DNA from: Gammaproteobacteria bacterium
GTDB taxonomy: Bacteria > Pseudomonadota > Gammaproteobacteria > Pseudomonadales > Azotimanducaceae
Reading direction: 5' to 3'
DNA: 64,000 bases
NCBI GenBank assembly: GCA_009841615.1
Contig: VXLL01000014.1
Location: 62,001-126,000 of the forward strand
The notes beneath the pieces are model-generated. The model searched no databases, was not told the origin of the DNA, and was given only the letters and a program-made list of their open reading frames with translations. The position numbers and the translations under genes were made by a program. This document shows, piece by piece, positions 54,086 through 63,371 of the stretch; the first letter of the stretch is position 1, and each line of letters starts with the position of its first letter.

Positions 54086-54820
54086 ATGAGTGATCGATAC
54101 CTCAAAGAACCAACCAATACCGAGCTTGAAATAGCGACAAGGATGCAAAAAAAAGTCGTGACTGTCCTCCGTTCAGAAACCGATCGTGAACGCGCTCAAC
54201 AACAGCAGGCATACATGAAGTCCGAAATGCCGTATTTCGGTTTGAGTGTACCACGATGTCGTCGTATCGCTCACGAAGAGTTGAGTGATCTCCCACCGCA
54301 AAATTCTGATGTTTGGGCGACCTCTATTCTTCTACTATGGCGCGACGCGACACACCGCGAGGAACGCTATGTAGCGATCGAATTGTTTCTTAACAAAAAA
54401 TTTGCCCATTGGTTGGTCCCGGACCAACTACCAGTCTTAGAAGAATTGGTGGTTACTGGTGCATGGTGGGACTATGTGGATGCACTCGCTACTCGAGGCG
54501 CAGGAACCATGCTCGTCAACGAGTCTGTTCAAACAAAACGCATACTCTATAAGTGGGCGAAGGATCAGAACATCTGGAAGCGACGCGTTGCGATCTTGGC
54601 GCAGCTTAAGTCAAAAACAAACACCGATGTCGAACTTCTATCTAAATGTATCGAACCTTCGATCGGTCATTCAGAGTTCTTCCTTCGCAAGGGAATTGGT
54701 TGGGCACTACGTGAATATTCCAAGACTGATCCTGATTGGGTTAAAGAGTTTGTCGAGAAACATCCGGACCTCTCTGATTTGAGTCGACGAGAAGCACTCA
54801 AACATATTACTCGTGCCTAG
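54086..54820 (+). CDS. AlkD-like DNA alkylation repair glycosylase
   Basis: A 244-residue all-helical HEAT-like protein of the AlkD family, which removes N3- and N7-alkylated purines and opens no base pocket. Family residues are visible: MPYFGLSVPRCRR at residues 48-60, VTGAWWDYVDALA with W128 and D132 at the places of AlkD W109 and D113, and FFLRKGIGWALREYSK with a Trp at the place of W187. The end SRREALKHI is also typical. It is 347 bases downstream of drmB on the same strand with its own leader, so membership of the DISARM transcript is doubtful; it may be a border gene of the island. Confidence 0.92.
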   Translation: MSDRYLKEPTNTELEIATRMQKKVVTVLRSETDRERAQQQQAYMKSEMPYFGLSVPRCRRIAHEELSDLPPQNSDVWATSILLLWRDATHREERYVAIELFLNKKFAHWLVPDQLPVLEELVVTGAWWDYVDALATRGAGTMLVNESVQTKRILYKWAKDQNIWKRRVAILAQLKSKTNTDVELLSKCIEPSIGHSEFFLRKGIGWALREYSKTDPDWVKEFVEKHPDLSDLSRREALKHITRA

Positions 54821-55261
54821 GTAACTGAAGAATTTTCGATTTCGTTCCTGTAAGTCGTTTAAAAAACCACAACTTCGTACGTAATGTATCTCTTCTGTTT
54901 AATCGCTTCAAATTCAATCTGTAAACGAGATGGAAATGCCTGATCGAGTAGCAAACAAGAGATTCAAGAAGACCTCGGAGCCCTGAACTTCAGAATACAG
55001 AATTTGCGCTAAAAACCACACAAAAATTCACAACTAAAGAAGGAACAAGCAGGGACACTGCAATCTCCGTGGAACACTGTTACAATAAACACTCCATTCT
55101 TCGCTGTGTGGCTATTAACCTGAATGTGATCGCATCGACGATGTCGACCTTGAAAGCATTCAAACACTGGTTGCGATGTGTACCTGCATTCATACTGCTA
55201 GTCCACTTTTTTTTTGAGGCACAATTCGTTCGCATCACAAGTCTAAACCCCCTGATCTAAC
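54821..55261. other. Non-coding stretch at the right border of the defence island
   Basis: About 440 bases between alkD and permease copy C. One 63-codon open frame near its end has no recognisable product and abuts the permease start. No boundary repeats seen. Confidence 0.5.
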
Positions 55262-58200
55262 ATGACCAAAATCTCTACGCACGCAATGAATATTTGGCAT
55301 CTCGCTGTCATAGAGATGCGAAGTTGTACCAGAATGGCTCGGACCTGGCTACTTGTCGTCCTAGGGTCAGGTATTTTCCTTCGTATGACTGGTAGTTGGA
55401 GCTCACAAGCGGGACTCTATTCATACGCGTCGTTGAACTCTCCCGCCGTGGGTGTATTTGCACCTCGCTACATGATCGCTTATTTGGCTCAGCTTATCGT
55501 TGTGTGGCTCGCGCTATGTATGTTCTTTTTTGCGTTCGACATAAGGTCTCGGGACGTTCGAGATCGCGTTTTCGAAGTTTTGGATTCTCGTCCTGTAACA
55601 AATTTAGAACTCCTCGCAGGGAGATTGCTGGGGCCCACGATCCTACTGATAATTCCTGTGGTACTGATCATCGCCTTGATCTTGGTCATGGGTTTTCTGA
55701 ACCAAATTGTGGGTGGGGATATGAGTGGTGTGGTCGACCCAATTAGTGTTTTGTCCTTTCTCACATGGGATATTGTTCCGCACGTAATTTTGTGGGGAAC
55801 TTTGACGTTACTGTTATCTACGGTTCTGCGGTTTCGAGTAGCAGTAGCACTCGCCGCACTGGGCATCATGTTGTTCTACTTTTTGTTCCACGTCGCAATG
55901 CCGCTGTATCTCAAGACCGGACTTTCGACTTATACCAGTATCGCGTTTCTTACTTCCGATATTGCTCCACAATTTATAACGTGGGACATCTTTCTCAATC
56001 GAACTGGAATGTTGATCCTCGCTAGTTCCTTTCTGTTGCTCGCAACAGGTCTGTATCCCAGAACGGTCAATCGTCCCGTGCGACCACAATGGATAGGCGC
56101 TGGTGTCAGTGTGTTTCTTGTCGGAGTTTTGACTCTAGGTGGATTGGGATATTCAAAAATTCTGGATTTACAAGATGTAGAACGTTGGGCTAGCGTCCAC
56201 AAAGAACTTCAATCACATCAACAAACCGATATCCAATCGATTAGAGGAAGTGTAGAGATTCGTCCAGGACGATCAATCATGCTCGATCTCACCCTGGTCA
56301 TGGCACCTCAGACTGACGGGAACCTCGACGCCTGGATATTCTCGCTAAATCCCGGTTATCGAATAGACAGCATCGCAGTTAACGACGAAGTTGTTGCCGA
56401 TGACGACTACGAGTTCAAGGATGGTATTCTCCGCATACCGACGGTGAACAGCCTGGATTCAGCAGGCACCGTGCACCTCGTGGCACAGGGTGTCCCTGAC
56501 CCCTTGTTTGCGTACCTAGACAGCGAACTGGATTGGAAGACCATGGAACCGACGAAGGCCAAGCGGCTCTTGTTGCTCGGACATCGACCTTACGTGTTCC
56601 AATCACAGTATTTTGCTTTGCTCTCTGGCGTCAGTTGGTTTCCAACTTCGGGATCTGCCTACGGAAAACATGTTTTCGAGACTCACGAGAGAGACTTTTT
56701 TGATTTAGACCTCGAGGTCAGGGTACCCAAAAAATGGATCGTAGCAGGACCGGGAACTCGACAGAGTTTAGACTCACCGAACACGGGATTTCGGTTCAAT
56801 CCGAGTCAGCCGGTTCCCGAATTCGCGCTGATAGGTTCCAAGTTCGTGCGCCGATCGTTCGAAACGAATGGCATCGAATTCGAACTGTTGCTGAGTCCAA
56901 AGCACACGAAGAACCTGTCTGCATTGGCATCGGCGGTACCAGCTTTGCAGGAGTGGGTCGCAAGACAAATAGATAGTCTGGAGAGAGCTGGCTTACGTTA
57001 TCCTTTCGGAACTCTGTCTTTCGTCGAGGTACCGACTCATTTACGTGTGTACGGCGGCGGCTGGAATATGGGTAGCGCATACTCTCCGCCCGGAATCCAC
57101 ATGATCAGAGAATCGGGATTTCCTATGGCCCCGTTCCATAGTGTCAAAACCGACGCCGAAAAGGAGTTCGGTGACGATATCGAGAGCGTGGGAAGCTACC
57201 TATTCGAACACCTTAAGCACTATTTTCAGTACGACCTTCACGGAGGTAGTCCCATGGTCAGCCTCGGCGAACAGATTCTTGGCTACCAGACGACACCCCA
57301 CGGGAAAGGGGCAACTGCACTCCACGCATTCGTTAACGAACTTGCGGGCAGCTTGGCGTTGGAGGGGGATAGTGTGTTTTCGGTCTATTTCATATTCGAG
57401 GATCACTCTTTGCGGGAAAGTACGGTCATACCAAGCGTGAAGTTCGAAAGAGACTATCTCAGCTTATTTCGCAGCGGACGCTTCAACCGAGCCCGAGTTT
57501 GGAAACCGGGTTTATACACAGCGTTAACGGACTTGAACTTTGAGACGGAACCAAGAAATTCACTCGAAACACTCTTGCTCAAGAGCTATGCGATTTCTAG
57601 GACGGTGCGGGAATTGGTTCCGCGAGAGAAAGTCAGCGCGTTCTTGGGAAGGCTCATTTCCGAACACCGCGGTGGGTCCTATACAGAGCAAGCGTTTTTC
57701 GAGATTGCATCAGAGACTGGCATTGACTTTGAGTCGTTAGTTGGAGATTGGTTGAACAGCACGGAACTGCCCGGGTTCCTCGTGCGTAAACCGTTTTTCC
57801 AGCGGGTCCCGAACGAAGAGGGTAAATTAGAGTATCACACTGTCGTCGTTGTGAGAAACGACGAACCGATCCCGGGTGCGGTCAGCATTGACTATACGGT
57901 AGAGGACCAATTTGAAGTATCGTGGGCCGATACGGTGCATTTCCCGGGAAACACCACGTTGCGAGTAACTTTGCGCACTGACACCCCGGTTGAGCGCTTG
58001 AAGTTGCATCCTCACCTTTCTCTCAATTCCGGTGAGATTCGACGTGGGGTTTCGCAAGAGCGATTCACTTATTTCCAACCCGGGGAGTCTGTACCTTATA
58101 TCGAAAAATACGACTGGGTTCCCGCTGAAGACGACGCTATCGTGGTCGACGACTTAAGTGACGGATTTTCCCTTGTGAACAGTCCCGATTATTCAACTCA

Positions 58201-58732
58201 GCGCTACAGACCGCGCTCGATAGCGGATTTCTTCCGCTCCAACGAGTTTACTCCCCTTTTGTATTACGGGCTTCCATCCACGGTAAATGGGCCAGACTTT
58301 GCCGAGCGCGGGGAATATTCCGTCTGGTATCGTCAGTACGATGGCACGAGTCACGGCAAGTACGACCGTACGTATGTTTCGAATGTTATGGGAGCTAAAG
58401 AATCTCAACCGCGGTTCTCTGCTAAGCTTCCATCGGAGGGACGTTGGCTACTTGAATTCCATCTACCGGAGGTCGGAGACGAGTGGCGATTCAGACTTAA
58501 AGAAAGACAAGAGGACTACTTTTGGTTGCTTCGCTGGCCGGGGAACCACAAATTCGAGATCAAGGTAGGAGACGCGATAGAGTTGGTAGAACTCGACCTC
58601 TTTAAAGAGTACCCAGGATGGAAACAGATTGGCGTTTTCGATACAAGCTCACGCGATGCGCAGGTAACCATCGTCGAAGTGACCGACGGCATCGCGATTG
58701 CTGATGCGATCAGATGGACACCAGTTGAATAG
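55262..58732 (+). CDS. ABC-2-type permease fused to M1-peptidase-like region, copy C (no HExxH)
   Basis: A 1156-residue paralogue of copies A and B with the same plan: about seven N-terminal membrane helices with SRDVRDRVFEVLDSRPVTN in the first cytoplasmic loop, a large periplasmic region with LSFVEVPTHLRVYGGGW and PPGIHMIRES, and the C-terminal beta domain KQIGVFDTSSRDAQVTIVEV then IADAIRW. The zinc motif is absent (ALHAFVNELAGSLAL at the place expected). Compared with A and B, the GC content appears somewhat higher and codon use more GC-ending. It lies 24 kb from copy B with the defence island between. No ABC ATPase gene is adjacent. Confidence 0.85.
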   Translation: MTKISTHAMNIWHLAVIEMRSCTRMARTWLLVVLGSGIFLRMTGSWSSQAGLYSYASLNSPAVGVFAPRYMIAYLAQLIVVWLALCMFFFAFDIRSRDVRDRVFEVLDSRPVTNLELLAGRLLGPTILLIIPVVLIIALILVMGFLNQIVGGDMSGVVDPISVLSFLTWDIVPHVILWGTLTLLLSTVLRFRVAVALAALGIMLFYFLFHVAMPLYLKTGLSTYTSIAFLTSDIAPQFITWDIFLNRTGMLILASSFLLLATGLYPRTVNRPVRPQWIGAGVSVFLVGVLTLGGLGYSKILDLQDVERWASVHKELQSHQQTDIQSIRGSVEIRPGRSIMLDLTLVMAPQTDGNLDAWIFSLNPGYRIDSIAVNDEVVADDDYEFKDGILRIPTVNSLDSAGTVHLVAQGVPDPLFAYLDSELDWKTMEPTKAKRLLLLGHRPYVFQSQYFALLSGVSWFPTSGSAYGKHVFETHERDFFDLDLEVRVPKKWIVAGPGTRQSLDSPNTGFRFNPSQPVPEFALIGSKFVRRSFETNGIEFELLLSPKHTKNLSALASAVPALQEWVARQIDSLERAGLRYPFGTLSFVEVPTHLRVYGGGWNMGSAYSPPGIHMIRESGFPMAPFHSVKTDAEKEFGDDIESVGSYLFEHLKHYFQYDLHGGSPMVSLGEQILGYQTTPHGKGATALHAFVNELAGSLALEGDSVFSVYFIFEDHSLRESTVIPSVKFERDYLSLFRSGRFNRARVWKPGLYTALTDLNFETEPRNSLETLLLKSYAISRTVRELVPREKVSAFLGRLISEHRGGSYTEQAFFEIASETGIDFESLVGDWLNSTELPGFLVRKPFFQRVPNEEGKLEYHTVVVVRNDEPIPGAVSIDYTVEDQFEVSWADTVHFPGNTTLRVTLRTDTPVERLKLHPHLSLNSGEIRRGVSQERFTYFQPGESVPYIEKYDWVPAEDDAIVVDDLSDGFSLVNSPDYSTQRYRPRSIADFFRSNEFTPLLYYGLPSTVNGPDFAERGEYSVWYRQYDGTSHGKYDRTYVSNVMGAKESQPRFSAKLPSEGRWLLEFHLPEVGDEWRFRLKERQEDYFWLLRWPGNHKFEIKVGDAIELVELDLFKEYPGWKQIGVFDTSSRDAQVTIVEVTDGIAIADAIRWTPVE

Positions 58733-59041
58733 AAAGTTTCGTGATCGCACGCAATGGGTGTGCCGTTACTACAGCACCACCCGCCCTGTAAAGGAAGCTT
58801 TTGCGGGGACCACTTCGTGTCATAACGTCTGAGTAAGGAAGACAGATAGAGTCCAATATTCTCAGTCTTGAACACTCATCTTCACTGCAGAAAGTGGAGT
58901 AACAAGAAGTTTGTTTATGCCTTGTCGCCCGCGTTTAGATCACCGTTGGCATCCCCCTAATTCGCGAGCAAACACTCTTATGCTCGTACTGATCGTTTGG
59001 TATCATAAGACTTTGAACAAATTTTGATAGACGAGGTGGAT
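58733..59041. other. Non-coding leader of sodC
   Basis: About 310 bases. It should carry the sodC promoter. No clear terminator for copy C or promoter elements identified. The sodC ribosome binding site GAGGTGG lies about 4-10 bases ahead of its ATG. Confidence 0.5.
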
Positions 59042-59713
59042 ATGTCCAATCGCTCTGAAACCAAGAATAGTAAGAACAGCTTCGATATGAAGGCTGCAAT
59101 GGGAAACGGACTACTGTCGATTTTTCTCGTGACTGCCGTGATTATTCTCGCAGTCGTATTTGTGTCGATTAGTTCGTCGATCGCTGATGATCACGACTCC
59201 GACGAGAATGCGGAATCGTCTGTGATCGCGCGCGCATCCCTAGCATTTTGCGAAGACTCTACCGTTGAGGTTGGAACAGCAGAACTTGTGGAACGGTGGT
59301 CTGAAGAGGGAGTGAAACTTGTGGATGTTTACATTCGTGTAACAGGACTCGCAGATGAAGCGGGTCTTCATGCCGTACATATACATGAAACCGGTTCATG
59401 TGATCCTTGCTCGGCTGCAGGTGGTCATTTCGACCCTGGACCGCACGGCCATTCGCATCCTGATGGCAACCATCCCTTCCATTCCGGCGATTTGGTCAAC
59501 ATCAGGGTCGATGATTCAGGCGATGGAGAACTCAGGACCACTACATCCCGTATAACACTGTCGCCAGGTCCATTGTCGATCTTTGACGAGGACGGTGCAT
59601 CGTTGATCATCCATGTAGATCCAGATACATACTGCCCGGGTGGCGAGGAGGCAGGTTGCGCTGGCGGGGCACGACTTGCATGCGGAATCTTCGAAATTCA
59701 CGAAGAAACTTAG
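59042..59713 (+). CDS. sodC: Cu,Zn superoxide dismutase, membrane-anchored
   Basis: 223 residues from ATG 59042, preceded by a strong GAGGTGG ribosome binding site; an in-frame TTG at 59024 is less likely. An N-terminal signal anchor (about residues 20-42) places the enzyme on the periplasmic side, where it converts superoxide to H2O2. Metal ligands are in place: HAVHIHETG (HxH), GGHFDP (bridging His), HSHPDGNHPFHSGDL, and SLIIHVD (Cu His). The active-site Arg lies in GGARLACGIF, as in bacterial-type SodC. Extra cysteines (SCDPCS and YCPGGEEAGC) are not in the E. coli enzyme and might add a second disulfide. Stands alone on the plus strand. Confidence 0.94.
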   Translation: MSNRSETKNSKNSFDMKAAMGNGLLSIFLVTAVIILAVVFVSISSSIADDHDSDENAESSVIARASLAFCEDSTVEVGTAELVERWSEEGVKLVDVYIRVTGLADEAGLHAVHIHETGSCDPCSAAGGHFDPGPHGHSHPDGNHPFHSGDLVNIRVDDSGDGELRTTTSRITLSPGPLSIFDEDGASLIIHVDPDTYCPGGEEAGCAGGARLACGIFEIHEET

Positions 59714-59828
59714 TATTGTTCTAAAACTTTGGGTATTACATCGTTATTTAAACTGTTCGGTAAACCCTGATTTAAGTGGGCTCTGAGGTCTCAGATTTCT
59801 GAGCGTCTTTCTGTTTTCTCTGCCACTC

Positions 59829-59951
59829 TCAATTCGCTTCCTGCGATGCCTGGAGCAATTTTCCTACCAATTTTTGGAATTCGCCCATCGTCAGATCGGA
59901 TTCTTTCTCTTGTGGTTTTTGTTGGCGTTTTTTGCGCTTAGAGCCGAACAT
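59829..59951 (-). CDS. Small charged protein, 40 residues
   Basis: An ATG at 59951 is preceded on the minus strand by AAGGAGGC (59960-59967), a near-perfect Shine-Dalgarno with 8 bases of spacing, one of the best in the window. The product begins MFGSKRKKRQQKPQEKESD, then a short amphipathic helix TMGEFQKLVGKLLQASQ. The longer in-frame extension upstream is not needed. The strong ribosome binding site and basic N-terminus followed by a helix suggest a real small protein. No family recognised; function unknown. Confidence 0.6.
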   Translation of the reverse strand: MFGSKRKKRQQKPQEKESDLTMGEFQKLVGKLLQASQEAN

Positions 59952-60307
59952 AGATAGGTGCCTCCTTACCCCGCACCAGTATAAAGGCTGTAGAATTCGT
60001 CGTGGTAGGCGTGGCCGGGTTAGCCATGCCTGTAATTGCGGATTGGTTTTTTGGGTAAAGTTTCCCGGATCTGCTCCCACTTCAAATTACTATTTACAAC
60101 AAGTATTCGGCTATTTCTTAGTCGATAGTAAAATGTCTCTTTGCAAATTTCGTCCGATAGTTCTAGGTCGGGCTGATAACTGAAAAAAAGAGCTCGTTAG
60201 AGCGAATACGTTATAGTGTCACCGATCAGGTGAAATTTGCATAGCCCGACGCCCTTTCTCGGGGCTTGGGTTTCAACTTGTTTGCAAACACTTACCTGAG
60301 ATGCCCA
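59952..60307. other. Intergenic region with a possible hairpin
   Basis: About 355 bases between divergent genes. It holds the strong ribosome binding site of the 40-residue gene and, near 60243-60264, an imperfect stem (AGCCCGA paired with TCGGGGCT with one bulged G) in the leader of the plus-strand gene at 60308. I could not match it to a known riboswitch or small RNA. Confidence 0.4.
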
Positions 60308-60808
60308 ATGACTTACCCTGATATTAGCGCGCACCCGACCGCGCACAATCCACAGATAAAATTCCGCCACATCAGTCTTGCTATTAGTTGTCTTGCTATC
60401 GGTTTTGGACTCGGCTTGGTTATACGTGGTTTGTTCTTTGAAACTGAACTAGAGAACGCTCGAACGGAAGCGTCAATCAGTAGTAGCTTGGGACCGCCTC
60501 CTGATCCACATCAGACGCCAGCATGGATAACAGAATTAGCTGATACTTCGGAACTCAACTCAACGAAAATAAAAATTGCTTTTATGTACGGTGCGGCACT
60601 TGGTGGTGCGGTAGACTTTATGTTGTGGGCTGAACCCACGGAGGTTGAAGTATGTACGTATATAACGGATCACGTAACGAATTCTGGAGTAACAGCCCTC
60701 GCAAAAATGCCGGTTGGGCAAGACGTGAGGGAAGATGCGATGTTCTACATAGAAACCACATTAAGGAATGCCGATATTGATTGCTCTGACGTTATGGACG
60801 AATGGTAG
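60308..60808 (+). CDS. Hypothetical single-pass membrane protein
   Basis: About 166 residues from ATG 60308; an in-frame start at 60266 would add 14 residues that look less protein-like. One membrane helix (ISLAISCLAIGFGLGLVIRGLFF, about residues 24-46), a Pro/Asp/His-rich linker and a periplasmic domain of about 90 residues with three cysteines (VCTYITDHV, DIDCSDVM). No family recognised. The leader contains a possible hairpin. Confidence 0.6.
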   Translation: MTYPDISAHPTAHNPQIKFRHISLAISCLAIGFGLGLVIRGLFFETELENARTEASISSSLGPPPDPHQTPAWITELADTSELNSTKIKIAFMYGAALGGAVDFMLWAEPTEVEVCTYITDHVTNSGVTALAKMPVGQDVREDAMFYIETTLRNADIDCSDVMDEW

Positions 60809-60855
60809 AATCACCACAATTTGGCTAATTTACCAATAGCTAAAGAAGCTATTAA

Positions 60856-61077
60856 ATGAGAAATAAATTCAGATCAGTCCATCTTATACTATCAGAGAAC
60901 GAAGATGGTACAGCTCTGGGATGTTTAACCGTTACCAGGCGTAGATTGGACGACGAAGCTCTTGAAACTAAAGTACGAACTGATAGAGGAGAGATTGTGT
61001 CTTATTTGATTGACCTAGTCCAAGAGCTCCAGTGTGGAATCATTACTAAAGAAATCGACCCCAACGTGGAAAATTGA
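60856..61077 (+). CDS. Hypothetical 73-residue protein
   Basis: A short, polar, predicted alpha/beta protein (VHLILSENEDGTALGCLTV, then a helix GEIVSYLIDLVQELQCG). ATG at 60856 follows an A/G-rich stretch (AAAGAAG, about 9 bases upstream) that can serve as a ribosome binding site. It lies 47 bases after the previous gene on the same strand and may be co-transcribed. No family recognised. Confidence 0.45.
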   Translation: MRNKFRSVHLILSENEDGTALGCLTVTRRRLDDEALETKVRTDRGEIVSYLIDLVQELQCGIITKEIDPNVEN

Positions 61078-61684
61078 TTCTTCTGTAGTTACTACAGTAC
61101 TTTCTGCGTGACCTAGATTACACTGTGAAATGCACTGTTTGTGTGTGGTGCTGCATTTAGAATAACGAATCTAGTATTGTAATGGGTAGCTAGATGTCGA
61201 CGAGTCCTGTCCACTACCGGACCCGTAGAGGTTGTTAATACCTCGTGACAGCAGGGTTTACCGAATGTTCTAAATAACGATGTAATTCCCAAAACTTTAG
61301 TTCAACAAAGAGAACCAAAGGACTCGATCTAAATTCTTTGTCTGAGTTGCTGTCCGAGTAGTAACACAGACATCCTGTTGAATGTGTCGGTGTTGGTAGT
61401 AGCACTACGGGACGGAGTGTTGCGTGTGCGCACCGTACATTGATGAAGCGTCAAAATGTAAGAAGCTTGCAGCATATATCGCTTTGAGTGAGAGTCACTT
61501 TTTTAATCTAGCTCGCTCTTGATCCTGCGAAAATCTGTGTATCGGAAGCAAAAACAGAGAAGTTGAATCCGATTCCAGAGTCTCCATCATCTGTCTTAAC
61601 ATTCAAAGACCAATTTATAACAAGTTATGTATAGGATATAAATGCATATAATAATCGATATATAATGTATTTAGTTAGTTAGGT
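61078..61684. other. Non-coding stretch upstream of hipBA
   Basis: About 600 bases with no convincing gene. The last 60 bases are very AT-rich and carry the likely hipBA promoter-operator (listed separately). Confidence 0.5.
61647..61680 (+). promoter_or_regulatory. Candidate hipBA promoter/operator
   Basis: Two TATAAT hexamers at 61647-61652 and 61661-61666 lie in an AT-rich stretch 19-38 bases ahead of the HTH gene. No good -35 hexamer at the usual spacing is seen. Short palindromic TATA-rich units could be operators for autoregulation by the antitoxin, as is usual in hipBA, but the E. coli TATCC-N8-GGATA operator is not found. Confidence 0.35.
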
Positions 61685-62041
61685 ATGAAAAAGTATTCAA
61701 GATCGATATCCCGAGCAATCGCAAGAATAGGCGACGATGTGCGAACAGCGCGCATCCGTCGTCGGTTGTCCCAGAAAGATTTAGCGATGAATATGGGAGT
61801 ATCCATCGGTACCGTTCAACGAATTGAAGCTGGTGATGCGGGAGTTTCGTTGGGTAACATTGCCATGGCATTTCTCGCTTTGAATTGCCTTCCGAAACTA
61901 GAACAGGTGTTAGCTCCGTCCGCCGATGAAATTGGCGCGACGATGGATCTGGTGTTGATGCCACAACGCGTGCGCTCGGCGAAACGTCCAAAGTTAGCCG
62001 AAGTGTCTCCAAACAAAGCGTCCGAGGTTATTTCGTTTTAA
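61685..62041 (+). CDS. hipB: HipB-like antitoxin, XRE-family HTH
   Basis: A 118-residue DNA-binding protein. The HTH is plain: VRTARIRRRLSQKDLAMNMGVS then IGTVQRIEAGDAGVSLGN (first part quoted in pieces: RRRLSQKDLAMNMGVS, GTVQRIEAGDAG), about residues 20-58. Downstream helix AMAFLALNCLPKLEQVL is typical of HipB-type regulators. It would bind the operator and neutralise the HipA kinase encoded 8 bases later. The tail of about 30 basic residues (PQRVRSAKRPKLAEV) is longer than in E. coli HipB. Confidence 0.9.
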   Translation: MKKYSRSISRAIARIGDDVRTARIRRRLSQKDLAMNMGVSIGTVQRIEAGDAGVSLGNIAMAFLALNCLPKLEQVLAPSADEIGATMDLVLMPQRVRSAKRPKLAEVSPNKASEVISF

Positions 62042-62049
62042 CGCCTGAG

Positions 62050-63303
62050 ATGCGACGAATACAGGTGGTGTTGGGCAGAGCCCAACATCCTGTGGGTGTA
62101 CTGGTGTTCGACGAGAATCCTTTACGTCTACATTCGGCGTTTTCCTATGACGAGAATTGGATCGAGCATCCATCAGCATTCCCGCTCTCGCCAAAAATGC
62201 TGTTATCGAGTGGTTGGATGTCTTTCTCTGGTAGTGGTCGAAACGTCCTACCGAATCCCATATCGGATGCAGCACCGGATAACTGGGGACGCAACGTGAT
62301 TCAAGCTGCGCTGGGACGCGTCCCGAGTGAACTGGAATACCTGTTGAGTGCAAACGACGACACACGTGCGGGTGCTTTGCGTTTCGTGGACGAAAATAGT
62401 CAAATCAGATCGACTGACACTCCGCCCGTACCCAGAATTCACTCTCTGGTTGACTTACGTCGTCTAAACCAAGATTTTGAAACGCCCGATAGCGACGTCG
62501 CACTAATCGCTCGCCAATTACGCGGTACTGGAGACAGTCTTGGTGGGACTCGCCCAAAGTCTGTTGTCTACGACGGCCACACTCTCTCAATCGCAAAGTA
62601 CAGTTCTGTTAAAGACGATTTACCGGTGGAACGAATGGAGGTTGCCACGCTACGATTGGCAAAGGATGTGGGCCTTCGAGCATGCACATCGAGGTTAGAA
62701 CTAGAAAACTCAACCCATCCTGTGGCGATCATTCATCGTTTCGACCGCAAGGGTTCGAATCGCGTTCCCTATATTTCAGGACGCAGTTTTATCGACCTCA
62801 GGGATGACACCGAAACTCACTACTACACGGACTTAGCAGATGTGATGCGCGGACACTGTGGAAATGGAGAGCAGACGCATGCGGAGCTCAAGGAACTCTA
62901 CCGAAGAATCTTATTTACCATTTTGGTATCCAACACCGACGATCACATGAAGAATCACGGCTTTTTGTGGACACAACCAGGACGATGGAGCTTATCTCCA
63001 GCCTTTGATATCAATCCTCAGCCATATGGAAGCACCCACCTAAAGACAGGGATCAGCGAATTAAGCGGATTACAGCCATCGATTCAAGCTACTATTGAAG
63101 TGGCACCGTTGTTTGAGATTGATGAAGAAGTAGCATCCACTATGGCGTTTGAATTGGCGACAAAGATTCACAATACGTGGCGACAGAGATGTGCCCAGGT
63201 AGGTATGACTGCCCGAGACATATTGAACTATGAACCCGCGTTCATACACTTCGAGATGAAATTTGCATTAAACTTGGCGAAGATATCCGTGGTAGTACCT
63301 TAG
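62050..63303 (+). CDS. hipA: HipA-like serine/threonine kinase toxin
   Basis: A 417-residue kinase of the HipA family, which in E. coli phosphorylates glutamyl-tRNA synthetase and halts growth. The N-terminal domain (GVLVFDENPLRLHSAF, then PLSPKMLLSSGW) is followed by the P-loop-like GTGDSLGGTRPKSVV with the SLGGxRPK motif, the catalytic NTDDHMKNHGFL with D297 and N302 in the D-x-H-x-x-N arrangement, and SPAFDINP with the metal-binding D320. Length is normal, so this is a full-length HipA and not a split HipBST type. It forms an operon with the HTH gene 8 bases upstream. All catalytic residues intact. Confidence 0.93.
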   Translation: MRRIQVVLGRAQHPVGVLVFDENPLRLHSAFSYDENWIEHPSAFPLSPKMLLSSGWMSFSGSGRNVLPNPISDAAPDNWGRNVIQAALGRVPSELEYLLSANDDTRAGALRFVDENSQIRSTDTPPVPRIHSLVDLRRLNQDFETPDSDVALIARQLRGTGDSLGGTRPKSVVYDGHTLSIAKYSSVKDDLPVERMEVATLRLAKDVGLRACTSRLELENSTHPVAIIHRFDRKGSNRVPYISGRSFIDLRDDTETHYYTDLADVMRGHCGNGEQTHAELKELYRRILFTILVSNTDDHMKNHGFLWTQPGRWSLSPAFDINPQPYGSTHLKTGISELSGLQPSIQATIEVAPLFEIDEEVASTMAFELATKIHNTWRQRCAQVGMTARDILNYEPAFIHFEMKFALNLAKISVVVP

Positions 63304-63371
63304 TACTAAAGCAATGAGCTCTGGATGTGTTGTCAGACAAAACTCTTCGACACAAGGATGTTAGTTTTTTA

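Noticed and set aside
60000-60060. 4.5S (SRP) RNA or 6S RNA
   Set aside because: The GGUCAGGUCCGGAAGGAAGCAG-type SRP core (compared in pieces) is not present on either strand, and no extended 6S-like hairpin is seen.
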